Origin: an uncultured Lachnospiraceae bacterium
GTDB taxonomy: Bacteria > Bacillota > Clostridia > Lachnospirales > Lachnospiraceae
Direction: 5' to 3'
Assembly: GCA_947588845.1 (NCBI GenBank)
Contig: CANQAR010000002.1
Coordinates: 62,001 to 126,000, forward strand
DNA length: 64,000 nucleotides
A program made the position numbers and the translations under genes. Positions within the stretch are counted from its first letter, which is position 1. Each line of letters starts with the position of its first letter. This document shows, piece by piece, positions 6,509 through 15,266 of the stretch. The notes beneath the pieces were generated by a model. That model ran no database searches, had not been told where the DNA came from, and saw only the letters and a program-made list of their open reading frames with translations.

Positions 6509-8302
6509 TTACTGCCGCCCTTTACAGCGCCGGCTTATGATATGGCAGACCGCCTCCGCTACCCGGATCCCGTCCACCGCCGCCGAGGTGATCCCTCCGG
6601 CATATCCGGCGCCTTCCCCGCAGGGAAAAATTCCGGGGACGGAGCTCTGGCAGTCATCCCCCCGCAGGATTCTGACCGGGGAGGACGTCCGGCTCTCAAC
6701 ACCGGAAAGCAGCGCGTCTTCATCCGAAAATCCCCGGATCTTTTTCCCGAAGGCTTCGATTCCCTCAATCAGAGACTGATTCAGTTCTTCCGGAAGAATT
6801 TCACGGAGATTCGCCAGTTCGCAGCCGCCTTTCATCTGCGGACGCACAGAGCCGATCCTGTCCGTCTTCCTGTTCTCTTTATAATCTCCATAACGCTGCA
6901 CCGGTATCTTTCCGTTTCCGCAATGGTAAGCCGCCTCCTCAAGCTGCTCCTGGAACCGGATCCCGTCAAGCGGCCGCACGGCATTGTAATCCTCCGGCGC
7001 AACCGTGACCACAATCGCGCTGTTCGCGTTCTCTCCATCCCTTTTACTATAGCTCATGCCGTTCACCGCCAGCCGTCCCGGCTCCGAGGAAGCATTCACC
7101 ACGTATCCTCCCGGGCACATGCAGAAAGAATAGACGCCGCGTCCGTTCCCGCATTTGTGCGTAACCTTGTACGGCGCCGCCTCCATCTCATACGGGCAGT
7201 CCTCCCCGTACATTGCCTGATTGATCGCAGCCTGCGGATGCTCCATTCTCAGACCAACCGCAAATGCTTTCGCCTGCATGGAAAGACCGAACTGCTCCAG
7301 CATGCGAAATGTGTCACGGGAACTGTGCCCAATTGCAAGGACAACATTTTGCGTCTCTATCTCATACTTCTTATCTTCCGGTGCAGCCTTCCGGGTTCCG
7401 CCGGCCGTATCTTTCCAGAAACAGGAATTTCCCCCGGTTTCATCCGCTCTCCCTTCCTGTCCGGAATCCGCAGAAGAGGTCTCCCCGAAAGTCTTCCTGC
7501 TTCTGACAAAAATCCGCAGCCGCCGCTCCCCGGTCTGCTCTATCTTTTCCAGGCAGTGACCAAAACGGAATTCCCCGCCGAGAGACTGAATCTCCTGCCG
7601 GATATGCTTTACCACATCCACCAGAACATCCGTTCCGATGTGAGGCTTCTGGCGGTAGAGAATATCCGGACTGGCTCCGGCCTCCACGAATGTCTTAAGG
7701 ACAAAACGGATTCTTCCGGTCGGATCCTTAATCAGCGTATTCAGTTTTCCGTCGGAAAACGTGCCCGCTCCTCCTTCCCCGAACTGTACGTTGGATTCCG
7801 GATCCAGTTCCCCGGTTCTCCAGAAATGCGCAACCGTGCGCAACCGTTCCTCTACACACTGCCCTCTCTCAAGAACAAGCGGGCGAAGACCGGCACGCGC
7901 GAGCATCAGCGCGCAGAAAAGTCCGGCGGGACCGCTCCCGACAATGACCGGTCTGTCCGTCTCTGCCATCTGAGCCGCCTCTGCCCCTGTTCCTGCTTCT
8001 GATTTCAATTCCCATACTGAAGCGTGAAAATCTTCCTTTTCGTACGGAAACCAATAGTCCTTCCGTTCAATGATTGTTACCTTTTTATTTCTGGCGCGGC
8101 GCGCAGCAGATGATTCATGCGCAAGCGATACATCCACCGTATAGACATAAAACAGCTCCGGCTTTTTCCTCGCGTCGATGGACTGACGCAGGATTTCGTA
8201 AGTAAACTCTTCTTTTTTCAGCCGCAGGATTTTCCGGATCTCATGTTCCAGATCCTCCGCTGTATGATCCGGTTTCAATTTCAGCTCGCTGATGCGTATC
8301 AT
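6509..8302 (-). CDS. NAD(P)/FAD-dependent dehydrogenase-like protein (COG2509 type)
   Basis: A 597-residue flavoprotein. About 110 N-terminal residues (MIRISELKLKPDHT...) precede the Rossmann motif GSGPAGLFCALML, as in the clostridial COG2509 'uncharacterised FAD-dependent dehydrogenase' family. Further landmarks are the FGEGGAGTFSDGKL segment, typical of this family, and the C-terminal FAD-binding GEGAGYAGGI. The reaction is unknown. An insertion around residues 270-320, rich in Gly, Glu and Ser (SADSGQEGRADETGGNS), looks like a lineage-specific linker. GGGAGGG lies eight bases before the ATG. It is the first gene of the four-gene unit with larE, rhodanese-TtcA and GH5. Confidence 0.88.
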   Translation of the reverse strand: MIRISELKLKPDHTAEDLEHEIRKILRLKKEEFTYEILRQSIDARKKPELFYVYTVDVSLAHESSAARRARNKKVTIIERKDYWFPYEKEDFHASVWELKSEAGTGAEAAQMAETDRPVIVGSGPAGLFCALMLARAGLRPLVLERGQCVEERLRTVAHFWRTGELDPESNVQFGEGGAGTFSDGKLNTLIKDPTGRIRFVLKTFVEAGASPDILYRQKPHIGTDVLVDVVKHIRQEIQSLGGEFRFGHCLEKIEQTGERRLRIFVRSRKTFGETSSADSGQEGRADETGGNSCFWKDTAGGTRKAAPEDKKYEIETQNVVLAIGHSSRDTFRMLEQFGLSMQAKAFAVGLRMEHPQAAINQAMYGEDCPYEMEAAPYKVTHKCGNGRGVYSFCMCPGGYVVNASSEPGRLAVNGMSYSKRDGENANSAIVVTVAPEDYNAVRPLDGIRFQEQLEEAAYHCGNGKIPVQRYGDYKENRKTDRIGSVRPQMKGGCELANLREILPEELNQSLIEGIEAFGKKIRGFSDEDALLSGVESRTSSPVRILRGDDCQSSVPGIFPCGEGAGYAGGITSAAVDGIRVAEAVCHIISRRCKGRQ

Positions 8303-8368
8303 CTGCCGTGCCCTCCCGTCTGTTTTCCATTCTTTTTATATCAGATGAGGATGAATCCCCTATCTATA

Positions 8369-8457
8369 GGGAACGACAAAATGATTTTCGTTTTGCTCGT
8401 TCCCTGCGCCGAATTTGTGCCGTTCAAGCGGCATTTTTCCGCTTCAAATTCGTGCGC
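8369..8457. repeat. Double-hairpin intergenic repeat element
   Basis: Two adjacent inverted repeats fill the 180-base gap between the AI-2E permease and the FAD gene. The first pairs GGGAACGACAAAA (8369-8381) with TTTTGCTCGTTCCC (8391-8404). The second pairs GCGCCGAATTTG (8406-8417) with CAAATTCGTGCGC (8445-8457) and encloses a third stem, AAGCGG with CCGCTT. A reduced form of the second hairpin occurs at 1905-1928. It is probably a dispersed palindromic repeat; it could also terminate the AI-2E transcript. Confidence 0.6.
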
Positions 8458-8481
8458 ATCTCCACTCTGCTCCGCGAGAAT

Positions 8482-9771
8482 TCATTTTCCCGCCGCGGCT
8501 GCATCCGGCCCCGGTTTTTCCTCGCCTCCGTCACCCTCAAAAGCGGTCTGCACAGGTTCTTCTGCCACGTTTTCTGTCGAATCCGGAACCTCCTCCATCT
8601 CCAGCAGATCCTCCCTGCCGTGACTGCGCAGTCCTCTCCGGATCATTCTCCTTGCAAGATCATAGATGACCGCAAACACCGGCACTCCGATCAGGATCCC
8701 GACAAAGCCGAGCAGTCCCTGGAACAGTGTAATCGAAAACAGTACCCAGAACCCGGTAAGTCCCACGCTGTTTGCAAGCAGCCTCGGCCCAAGGATATTT
8801 CCGTCAAACTGCTGCAGGATCACAACAAAGATGATAAAGATCACACAGTTCACCGGACTGTTGATCAGAATCAGCAGTGCCGACGGAATTGCCCCGATAA
8901 ACGGTCCGAAATACGGGATGATGTTGGTCACTCCGATGATGACGCTGATGAGTACTGCATTCTTGAAGTCCATGGTGAACGTCATGATCAGACAAAATGC
9001 ATAGCAGATCAGGCCGACAATGGCGCTGTCGAGAATCTTTCCGCCAAAGAATCCCACAAAAGTCTTATCAATAAAACTGATCTCATCCAGAATCTTATCC
9101 GCCCAGTCCGGCCTGAATACCGCATAGATCAGAGCTTTGCCCTGCCGCGCGAATGTCTTGCGTCCAAGCAGCAGATAAATGCAGATGATGATTCCGATAA
9201 CCACATCCCTGACGATTCCAAGCACGGAACCTACCGTATTCGCGAATCCTCCCATCACACCCTGGAGCGTGGGAAGAAGATCGTTGCCCGCCCAGTCCTG
9301 AATCTTTTTCTCAATATTTGCCATTCCGGTGCTCACATAATTCTGGGCCACCTCATTGCCTTCAAGCTCCTTGATGAGCCATCTGGAAAACCGGTCCAGT
9401 TCTCTCGGCACAACCTTGACCAGAGTGACGATGCTGTTCACCATCTCCGGCAGCACGATGCTGAGCAGAAAATAGATGACAAAAATCGTCAGGATCATCA
9501 CGAGCAGTACTGTCGACGCGTGCGCAAACTTTTTTGCTTTTTCCGGAAGTTTTTCCCTGATCCTTACTTCCAGAAAGTTGCACGGCGTCTTCAGCAGATA
9601 GGCGAGCACCCCTCCATAAACAAACGGCGTGAGAACTCCCATCAGCCACGTGAGGGTTCCCCGTATCTGATCAAAGTACCGCATGCAGAAAAAAAGCAGA
9701 ATCGCCAGCGCCAGCGAGGCAAACCCCGTCAGCGACTGGTAAAATATCCGCTTCAGATCATCCTTTTTCAT
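8482..9771 (-). CDS. AI-2E family transporter (PerM/YtvI-like membrane permease)
   Basis: A 429-residue polytopic membrane protein. Hydrophobic segments begin with FASLALAILLFFCMRYF, then LMGVLTPFVYGGVLAYLLKTP (the family's P-x(5)AYLL feature), with further helices around FVIYFLLSIVLPEMV, VVIGIIICIYLLLG and VLISVIIGVTNIIPYFGPFIGAIPSAL, the strongly conserved family block. The tail (about 25 residues, Glu-rich) is cytoplasmic. Family members export diverse compounds or ions; the AI-2 export annotation should not be taken literally. AGGAGG lies before the start. A 118-base gap separates it from the upstream flavoprotein, so it may be transcribed on its own; no clear promoter was found in that gap. 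Confidence 0.93.
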   Translation of the reverse strand: MKKDDLKRIFYQSLTGFASLALAILLFFCMRYFDQIRGTLTWLMGVLTPFVYGGVLAYLLKTPCNFLEVRIREKLPEKAKKFAHASTVLLVMILTIFVIYFLLSIVLPEMVNSIVTLVKVVPRELDRFSRWLIKELEGNEVAQNYVSTGMANIEKKIQDWAGNDLLPTLQGVMGGFANTVGSVLGIVRDVVIGIIICIYLLLGRKTFARQGKALIYAVFRPDWADKILDEISFIDKTFVGFFGGKILDSAIVGLICYAFCLIMTFTMDFKNAVLISVIIGVTNIIPYFGPFIGAIPSALLILINSPVNCVIFIIFVVILQQFDGNILGPRLLANSVGLTGFWVLFSITLFQGLLGFVGILIGVPVFAVIYDLARRMIRRGLRSHGREDLLEMEEVPDSTENVAEEPVQTAFEGDGGEEKPGPDAAAAGK

Positions 9772-9889
9772 AGTTGCTTTCCTCCTTTCTCTTTCCGTAA
9801 ATCATTGCTGTATGTAAATATTGTACAGCCGTATTCTCTGGTTTGCCGGTTATAGCTGCCTTTCATTCTGCTCCAGATTTTACAGAGCG

Positions 9890-11227
9890 CTATTTCTGAT
9901 CACGGAGTGAACCGCTCTGCGCGGCCGCCCGTCCCGCAGTATATCCGCTCGCCCAGGCCCACTGCAGATTATAGCCCCCGCAGAGTCCGTCCACATCCAG
10001 AATCTCCCCTGAAAAATACAGACCGCTCTGCAGTTTCGATTCAAGCGTCCTGCAGTCAACCTGTTCTGTATCGACCCCTCCAGCGCATACCTGACAGACG
10101 TCAAAAGATTTTGTTCCTTTCGGGATCAGCGGAAAATACTTGACCGCACGGACCAGCTCTTCAGCCAGCCTCCCGTCCCTCACCAGTTTTTCACAGGAAT
10201 CCTTCTTTGTCATTCCTGCTTTTTTCAGAACAACCGGAATCAGCTTCTCATTCAGAAGCCCTGTAAGCAGCACCGACAGTTTTTCCTGTCCAAGTGTTTT
10301 CGCCCTGACCGCAAGAATCCTGCTCAGTTCTTCCTCTGACAGATCCGGCAGAAGATCCGCCTCCAGGATTCGTTCTTTTTCCGGACTGCGGCAGGCGGAT
10401 ATAAAACGGCTCAGCTGAAATACAAGAATTCCTGATATTCCATAACTGGTCCAGAGAAATTCTCCGCTTTCCCGGCGAAGCAGCAGCTTTTCCTCTGACT
10501 TTCTTCCGGATGCTTTCTCTGCTTCTCTCTCTGATCCCTTTTGCGGCTTTTCTTTCAATTTCGGCTCTTTCTTTGTAACCCGGTACAAAGAAACCGTGGC
10601 CCTGCACCTTACCCCGGTCACAGTCTGAAAAAAATCTCCCTCGCAGAGGACAGACGTCAGCGCAGGATATACCGGTCTGACCTTATGTCCGGCCATTTTC
10701 GCCAGCTCGTACCCGCTCCCGTCCGACCCTGTTTTTGGAGCCGCTTTGGAACCGCAGGCCAGAATTACCGCATCGCCCTCGTAGCACCAGGAACCGGTCC
10801 GCACTCTCCAGACTTCTCCGTCTTTCTCCAGAGCCAGAATTTTCTCCGACAGCTTCAGTTTTATTTTAAGCCGCCTCATCTCTGCTGTCAACACCGCTGT
10901 CACGGAAGATGCCTGTCCTGTAACCGGATAGACGTATCCGTTCTTCTCAAAGGTGGGAAGTCCAAGCTCCAGAAAAAAATGCCGCACCTCTTCCGGCATC
11001 ATCTGCCGCATAACCTCCCGGATCCAGCCGCGTTCCGCACCAAAGCAGGATTCCTCCGGATACTCATCCATATGAGTCAGATTGCATCTGCCGTTTCCGG
11101 TCAGCAGCAGCTTTTTGCCGGCGCGGTCCATCGCATCCACAACGGTGACGGACGCTCCGTTCCGCGCCGCGGTGATCGCCGCCATCAGGCCCGAAGCCCC
11201 CGCTCCCACCACAATTACCCGTCTCAT
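9890..11227 (-). CDS. NAD(P)/FAD-dependent oxidoreductase, HI0933/YhiN family
   Basis: About 445 residues. The N-terminal dinucleotide-binding motif is VVGAGASGLMAAI, followed by the HI0933 family signature GKKLLLTGNGRCNLTH and a C-terminal FAD motif around SGEILDVDGLCGGYNLQWAWASG. A charged insert near residues 225-255 (PKLKEKPQKGSEREAEKAS) is unusual. The reaction is unknown for the family. The start was placed at the ATG ending at 11227, next to the Rossmann strand. A GTG five codons upstream is in frame but touches its own GGAG. It follows the PLP lyase gene by about 75 bases at the end of the miaB-mutS-mutL-miaA block. Confidence 0.87.
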   Translation of the reverse strand: MRRVIVVGAGASGLMAAITAARNGASVTVVDAMDRAGKKLLLTGNGRCNLTHMDEYPEESCFGAERGWIREVMRQMMPEEVRHFFLELGLPTFEKNGYVYPVTGQASSVTAVLTAEMRRLKIKLKLSEKILALEKDGEVWRVRTGSWCYEGDAVILACGSKAAPKTGSDGSGYELAKMAGHKVRPVYPALTSVLCEGDFFQTVTGVRCRATVSLYRVTKKEPKLKEKPQKGSEREAEKASGRKSEEKLLLRRESGEFLWTSYGISGILVFQLSRFISACRSPEKERILEADLLPDLSEEELSRILAVRAKTLGQEKLSVLLTGLLNEKLIPVVLKKAGMTKKDSCEKLVRDGRLAEELVRAVKYFPLIPKGTKSFDVCQVCAGGVDTEQVDCRTLESKLQSGLYFSGEILDVDGLCGGYNLQWAWASGYTAGRAAAQSGSLRDQK

Positions 11228-11301
11228 CTGACCTGCACTCACCTCCGTCCTTCCTCCTGTCTGCCCCGCGGAATCATCCGTTTTTATCTGCAGTACCCGT
11301 G

Positions 11302-12594
11302 TTACCGTTCTAAAATGACAATTCCTTTTTCATACAGCTTCTGCAGCGACATCAAAATTCCGAGCTTCGCGTGCGGCCATGTAAGTCCTCCCTGGAAATA
11401 AACCGCATACGGAGGTTTGATCGGCCCGTCCGCGCTCAGCTCGATCGAAGATCCCTGCACAAAAGCGCCGGCCGCCATAATCACATCACTGTCATATCCG
11501 GGCATCGCCCAGGGTTCCGGCGTCACGTAGCTGTCGACCGGGGCCGCCGCCTGGATCCCCTGGCAGAATGCGATCACACCCTCCGGCGTGCCAAACTCCA
11601 CCGCCTGTATGATATCGTGCCTGCTTTCCTTCCCGTCCGGCACAACAGGGAAGCCGAGCTTCTCATACACATTGGCCGCAAAAACAGCTCCCTTCAAAGC
11701 CGCTGCAGTCACAACCGGGGCCAGGAAAAATCCCTGGTAAAAAGACTGCAGCACACCGAGAGAAGCTCCGACCTCTTTCCCGAGTCCCGGTGTTGTCAGC
11801 CGGTAAGCGGCCCGGTCCACGTATTCTTTTTTCCCGACAATGTAGCCTCCGATCGGCGCCAGGCCGCCGCCCGGATTTTTGATCAGAGAACCTGCCATCA
11901 GATCTGCCCCGACATCCGTCGGCTCTGTCGCCTCAACAAACTCTCCATAGCAGTTGTCCACCATACAGATGATCGCCGGATTGATACTCTTCACATACGC
12001 GATCGCCTCCCCGATCTGCGCCACAGACAGCGTCGGTCTCGTCTGATAACCCTTGGAACGCTGAATTTCGATCATCTTCGTCCTGGGATTAACTGCCCTC
12101 CGAATCCCCTCCAGGTCAAAACTGCCGTCCTCAAGCAGGTCGACCTGCGCATACGTTACTCCGTATTCGGCCAGGGAGCCGACAGACGGCCGGATGCCGA
12201 TGACCTCCTCAAGCGTGTCATACGGCTTTCCGGAAATGGAGAGAAGCTCATCTCCCGGACGCAGGTTTCCCGCCAAGGCCACCGCAATCGCATGAGTCCC
12301 GCAGGCGATCTGCGGACGCACGAGAGCGGCCTGCGCGTGGAACGCCGCCGCATAGACATCTTCCAGCCTGTCCCTGCCCGTATCGTTGTATCCGTATCCG
12401 CTCGATGTCTGAAAACATTCGGCGCTCACACGGCAGGTCTGCATCGCGTGAATGACCTTGAGCTGATTATACTCAGCCATCTCGTCAATCGCGTCAAACC
12501 GCTCTTTCAGATTTTCCAGAATCCTGTCCCCGAAGGCTTTCACCTCGGGGCTGATTCCCATTGTACTGTATAACTGCTCCATATTCTGTCGCAT
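11302..12594 (-). CDS. Methionine gamma-lyase family / aluminium-resistance-type PLP protein
   Basis: A 430-residue fold-type I PLP enzyme of the COG4100 family, annotated variously as methionine gamma-lyase-like, cystathionine beta-lyase-like or aluminium resistance protein (Bacillus YnbB). The likely PLP lysine is K239 in SLIKNPGGG and the ring-binding aspartate is D213 in VDNCYGEF. CGTHAIAVAL at about 98-107 is the cofactor phosphate-binding region. The biochemical substrate is not settled. Adjacency to miaA is a conserved arrangement in Firmicutes and supports the assignment. AGGAG lies 13 bases before the start, a little far, so the start is less certain than the gene. Confidence 0.9.
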   Translation of the reverse strand: MRQNMEQLYSTMGISPEVKAFGDRILENLKERFDAIDEMAEYNQLKVIHAMQTCRVSAECFQTSSGYGYNDTGRDRLEDVYAAAFHAQAALVRPQIACGTHAIAVALAGNLRPGDELLSISGKPYDTLEEVIGIRPSVGSLAEYGVTYAQVDLLEDGSFDLEGIRRAVNPRTKMIEIQRSKGYQTRPTLSVAQIGEAIAYVKSINPAIICMVDNCYGEFVEATEPTDVGADLMAGSLIKNPGGGLAPIGGYIVGKKEYVDRAAYRLTTPGLGKEVGASLGVLQSFYQGFFLAPVVTAAALKGAVFAANVYEKLGFPVVPDGKESRHDIIQAVEFGTPEGVIAFCQGIQAAAPVDSYVTPEPWAMPGYDSDVIMAAGAFVQGSSIELSADGPIKPPYAVYFQGGLTWPHAKLGILMSLQKLYEKGIVILER

Positions 12595-12623
12595 ATTTTA
12601 TCGTCTTCTCCTGTCTCTTCCCG

Positions 12624-13625
12624 TTATTCCTGTGGACAGCAATCCGCCGCGCCTTTTTCTGCATCCGCAGGCTTCAGAATTTTTTTCTCGTATAAAACTT
12701 CCGTCATATATTCCAGGATCCGGTCATCATCGTACCCGAACTGATCCTTATTCACCCAGATCACATCTCTTTCCCTGCGGAACCAGGTAAGCTGCCGCTT
12801 CGCGAAATGGCGGGTATCCCGCTTCAGGATCCGGATGGCCTCGTCAAGCGAAATTTCCTCGTCAAGATATTCCAGAATCTCCTTATATCCAAGTCCCTGC
12901 ATCGAGACCATCCCTCTGTGGTATCCCTTTTCTTTCAGCCGGGCAACCTCCTGCAGAAGGCCCTGTTCCATCATCTTATCTACCCGCCGGTCAATGTTCG
13001 CGTACAGACGGCCGCGCTCATCATTCAAGACAAAATAGGCAAATTGGTAGGGAGAGCGTTTTTGCCGCTCCGCCTCATTGTGCGCGGAAATCTTCTTCCC
13101 TGTCTCGCGGTAAAATTCCAGCGCGCGGATAACCCGCTTGACATTGTTGGCGTGAATCGTGGCCGCCGACTCCGGATCGACCTTTTGCAGCATTTCATGA
13201 AGACAGTCCGCTCCCTGGCTGGCCGCGAGCTTCTCCAGCTCCCCGCGGTAATTCTGGTCCGACTCGGTTTCCGTAAAATCAATGTCGTACAGAACCGCCT
13301 GAATGTAAAACCCGGTGCCGCCGGCCAGAATCGGTATTTTCCCTCTCGCATGAATTTCCTCTATGCAGCGCTTCGCCCGCTCCTGAAACCGCACCACATG
13401 AAATTCCTCATCCGGTTCCAGAATGTCGATCAGGTGATGGGGGATGCCCCGCATCTCCGGAACCGTCACTTTTGCGGAACCGATATCCATGCCGCGGTAG
13501 ACCTGCATGGAGTCGGCAGAGATGATCTCCCCGCCAATCTGCTCAGCGAGCCGGATGGAAAGCTCTGTCTTTCCGACCGCGGTGGAGCCGGTCAGCACCA
13601 CCAGCGGCTTTTGTTCTCCTGCCAC
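12624..13625 (-). CDS. miaA: tRNA dimethylallyltransferase MiaA
   Basis: A 333-residue tRNA prenyltransferase that transfers dimethylallyl to N6 of A37 in tRNAs reading UNN codons. The P-loop GSTAVGKTELS is at the N-terminus; SADSMQVYRGMDIGSAK and PHHLID are the next family motifs. RRVDKMMEQGLLQEV and RDTRHFAKRQLTWFRRE mark the C-terminal tRNA-binding part. MiaB, encoded upstream in the same block, methylthiolates the product to ms2i6A, so both steps of the modification lie together with the mismatch-repair genes. The 333-residue length is normal. The last ~15 residues (DAEKGAADCCPQE) are a nonconserved tail. Confidence 0.97.
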   Translation of the reverse strand: MAGEQKPLVVLTGSTAVGKTELSIRLAEQIGGEIISADSMQVYRGMDIGSAKVTVPEMRGIPHHLIDILEPDEEFHVVRFQERAKRCIEEIHARGKIPILAGGTGFYIQAVLYDIDFTETESDQNYRGELEKLAASQGADCLHEMLQKVDPESAATIHANNVKRVIRALEFYRETGKKISAHNEAERQKRSPYQFAYFVLNDERGRLYANIDRRVDKMMEQGLLQEVARLKEKGYHRGMVSMQGLGYKEILEYLDEEISLDEAIRILKRDTRHFAKRQLTWFRRERDVIWVNKDQFGYDDDRILEYMTEVLYEKKILKPADAEKGAADCCPQE

Positions 13626-13675
13626 AAAATCCCCCTCCTTTTCCTTCCTGGTTTTGCCGCTGCACAGGCAAACTG

Positions 13676-15166
13676 TCAGGAAATTTTCTCTGCCGAGAGC
13701 ATCTCCTGTTCCGTGATAAGATCCGCGCTTCCGAAGCCGCGCTCTTCCGACTCAAGCTCCCCGGTCTGATTGTCGTACGGATCGATCGGCCGGTATTTTT
13801 TCGCGTCCGCAAAAGCCTGCTGGAACGCATTGTTCGCAACCATGCGGAAAGAATCGAGATTTCCGAAATAATATTTTCTGCGGGGTTCATCTCCATCGTC
13901 AAAAGCAGAACCTCCGAACGACGGGTCGGCAAACAGCCATCCATACGGTTCCGCATAGAACATCGCCCAGTCATGCGGTCCGACTTTCCCCGGCTTCGGC
14001 CTCGCGTTCAGCCCGGACTGCCACTTCGCCGGAACACCGCAGATCCTGCAGAGTGTGATAAACAGCAGCGCCTGCACGCCGCAGTCTCCCCGCAGATTCC
14101 GCGCGCAGTACTGCGGAATATCCGGGATCAGGAAATACTCCCGCACCAGTGAATATTTGACATTCCTGGTGATGTAATCATAGATTTTCCGCGCAATTTC
14201 AAGCGGCCGTTTTTCATCCCCGACAATCTCTTTTGCAAGAGCTGTCAGATACAGCGAGAAGCGGATGTGCGGGTACTGTTCTTTTGTATACAGCTCCCAC
14301 TGTTCTGTGCCGGGAACAATCCGGTCCGGAATCACGGAACTGTCTCCCTTCGCCTCTCCTCCTGAAATTTTTTCCTCACCACGCAGCTTCCTGCTCCTGG
14401 CTTCATCCTCCGGAGAATAATCATGGTACACTGAGGAAACCGTATACTCATACTCCACGAAGAATTCCCGGTTCTCTTCAGGCGTATCTTCAAAGCAGAT
14501 CGAGCGGTACAGAGAATCCGGCGGATCGATCGTCACGCAGCCATCCGCGTGGGACAATATCTTTACCTCCGAAGTCTGATGGTGCTCCGCCGGGATTGGC
14601 AGATGCACTTTCAGCTTCATGCCCGGCCGGAACAGTTCATCCTTCAGGCGAATGGAAGTCCGCATATGGAATCTCCATTTTGATCCTCCGTTTTCCATAA
14701 TCTCCGCGTTTGCCCGCGTCAGAATTTCTGTCAGACTCTCCTGAGGAATCTTCTTTTTCGCCTCATCCGTGCCATTCTCCCTGATTCTCGCAATAATCTC
14801 ATTGTCATTGCCGGTGATATTCCGAATGATATTATGGATGTAATGTTTTTCTCCGTCAAGAATCACCCACTCCGCGCGGCCGTCCCGGTCAATGCGGTCC
14901 AGATCAGACCGGTCAAAACCGGGAAGCAGATCCGCCATCATCCGGACCACCTCGTCCCCCGTATAGGGAAACTGTGACGGATACTCATCCAGAATCATCA
15001 GTTCCAGCTCCATCCTTTTCTTCAGATCCTCCGCGACAGGACGCTCCATCCAGCGGCTGACCGCTTCCCGCGCTCCCTTCAGATCTCCGCACTGTTTATA
15101 CTTTAAAATTTCATCCGGCAGTTCCAATGCCAGCGTCCTCAAATCTTCCTGTCTGAATTCCCGCAT
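13676..15166 (-). CDS. Transglutaminase-like (cysteine protease fold) protein
   Basis: About 496 residues, cytoplasmic by lack of a signal peptide. The transglutaminase core lies at residues ~315-420 with a full catalytic triad: C362 in GDCGVQALLF, H398 in PHDWAMFY and D414 in FADPS. The first ~300 residues are an accessory region without a recognised domain. Start: the ATG ending at 15166 has AAGGAG nine bases upstream and is clearly preferred over an in-frame start at 15301, which would overlap mutL. Such proteins act as proteases or amidases rather than true transglutaminases; the substrate is unknown. It sits between mutL and miaA with 100- and 50-base gaps. Confidence 0.85.
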   Translation of the reverse strand: MREFRQEDLRTLALELPDEILKYKQCGDLKGAREAVSRWMERPVAEDLKKRMELELMILDEYPSQFPYTGDEVVRMMADLLPGFDRSDLDRIDRDGRAEWVILDGEKHYIHNIIRNITGNDNEIIARIRENGTDEAKKKIPQESLTEILTRANAEIMENGGSKWRFHMRTSIRLKDELFRPGMKLKVHLPIPAEHHQTSEVKILSHADGCVTIDPPDSLYRSICFEDTPEENREFFVEYEYTVSSVYHDYSPEDEARSRKLRGEEKISGGEAKGDSSVIPDRIVPGTEQWELYTKEQYPHIRFSLYLTALAKEIVGDEKRPLEIARKIYDYITRNVKYSLVREYFLIPDIPQYCARNLRGDCGVQALLFITLCRICGVPAKWQSGLNARPKPGKVGPHDWAMFYAEPYGWLFADPSFGGSAFDDGDEPRRKYYFGNLDSFRMVANNAFQQAFADAKKYRPIDPYDNQTGELESEERGFGSADLITEQEMLSAEKIS

Positions 15167-15266
15167 GTCCTGATCTCCTTCCGTCCTTTTTAATTTTGCC
15201 GCAAAATCCCAAAAGCGCACGGCAGTCACAAAATTCATCCCTGGCAGCGTCAAACGCCGCTTTCCT

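Noticed and set aside
6128..8002. Plus-strand open frame of 624 codons opposite larE and the FAD gene
   Set aside because: The minus-strand genes show clear motifs and ribosome sites; the plus frame has a Pro/Arg-rich composition typical of antisense reading.
13808..13822. GAACGCATTGTTC as a second LexA-like box
   Set aside because: The spacing is five rather than four bases, and it lies inside the transglutaminase coding region.
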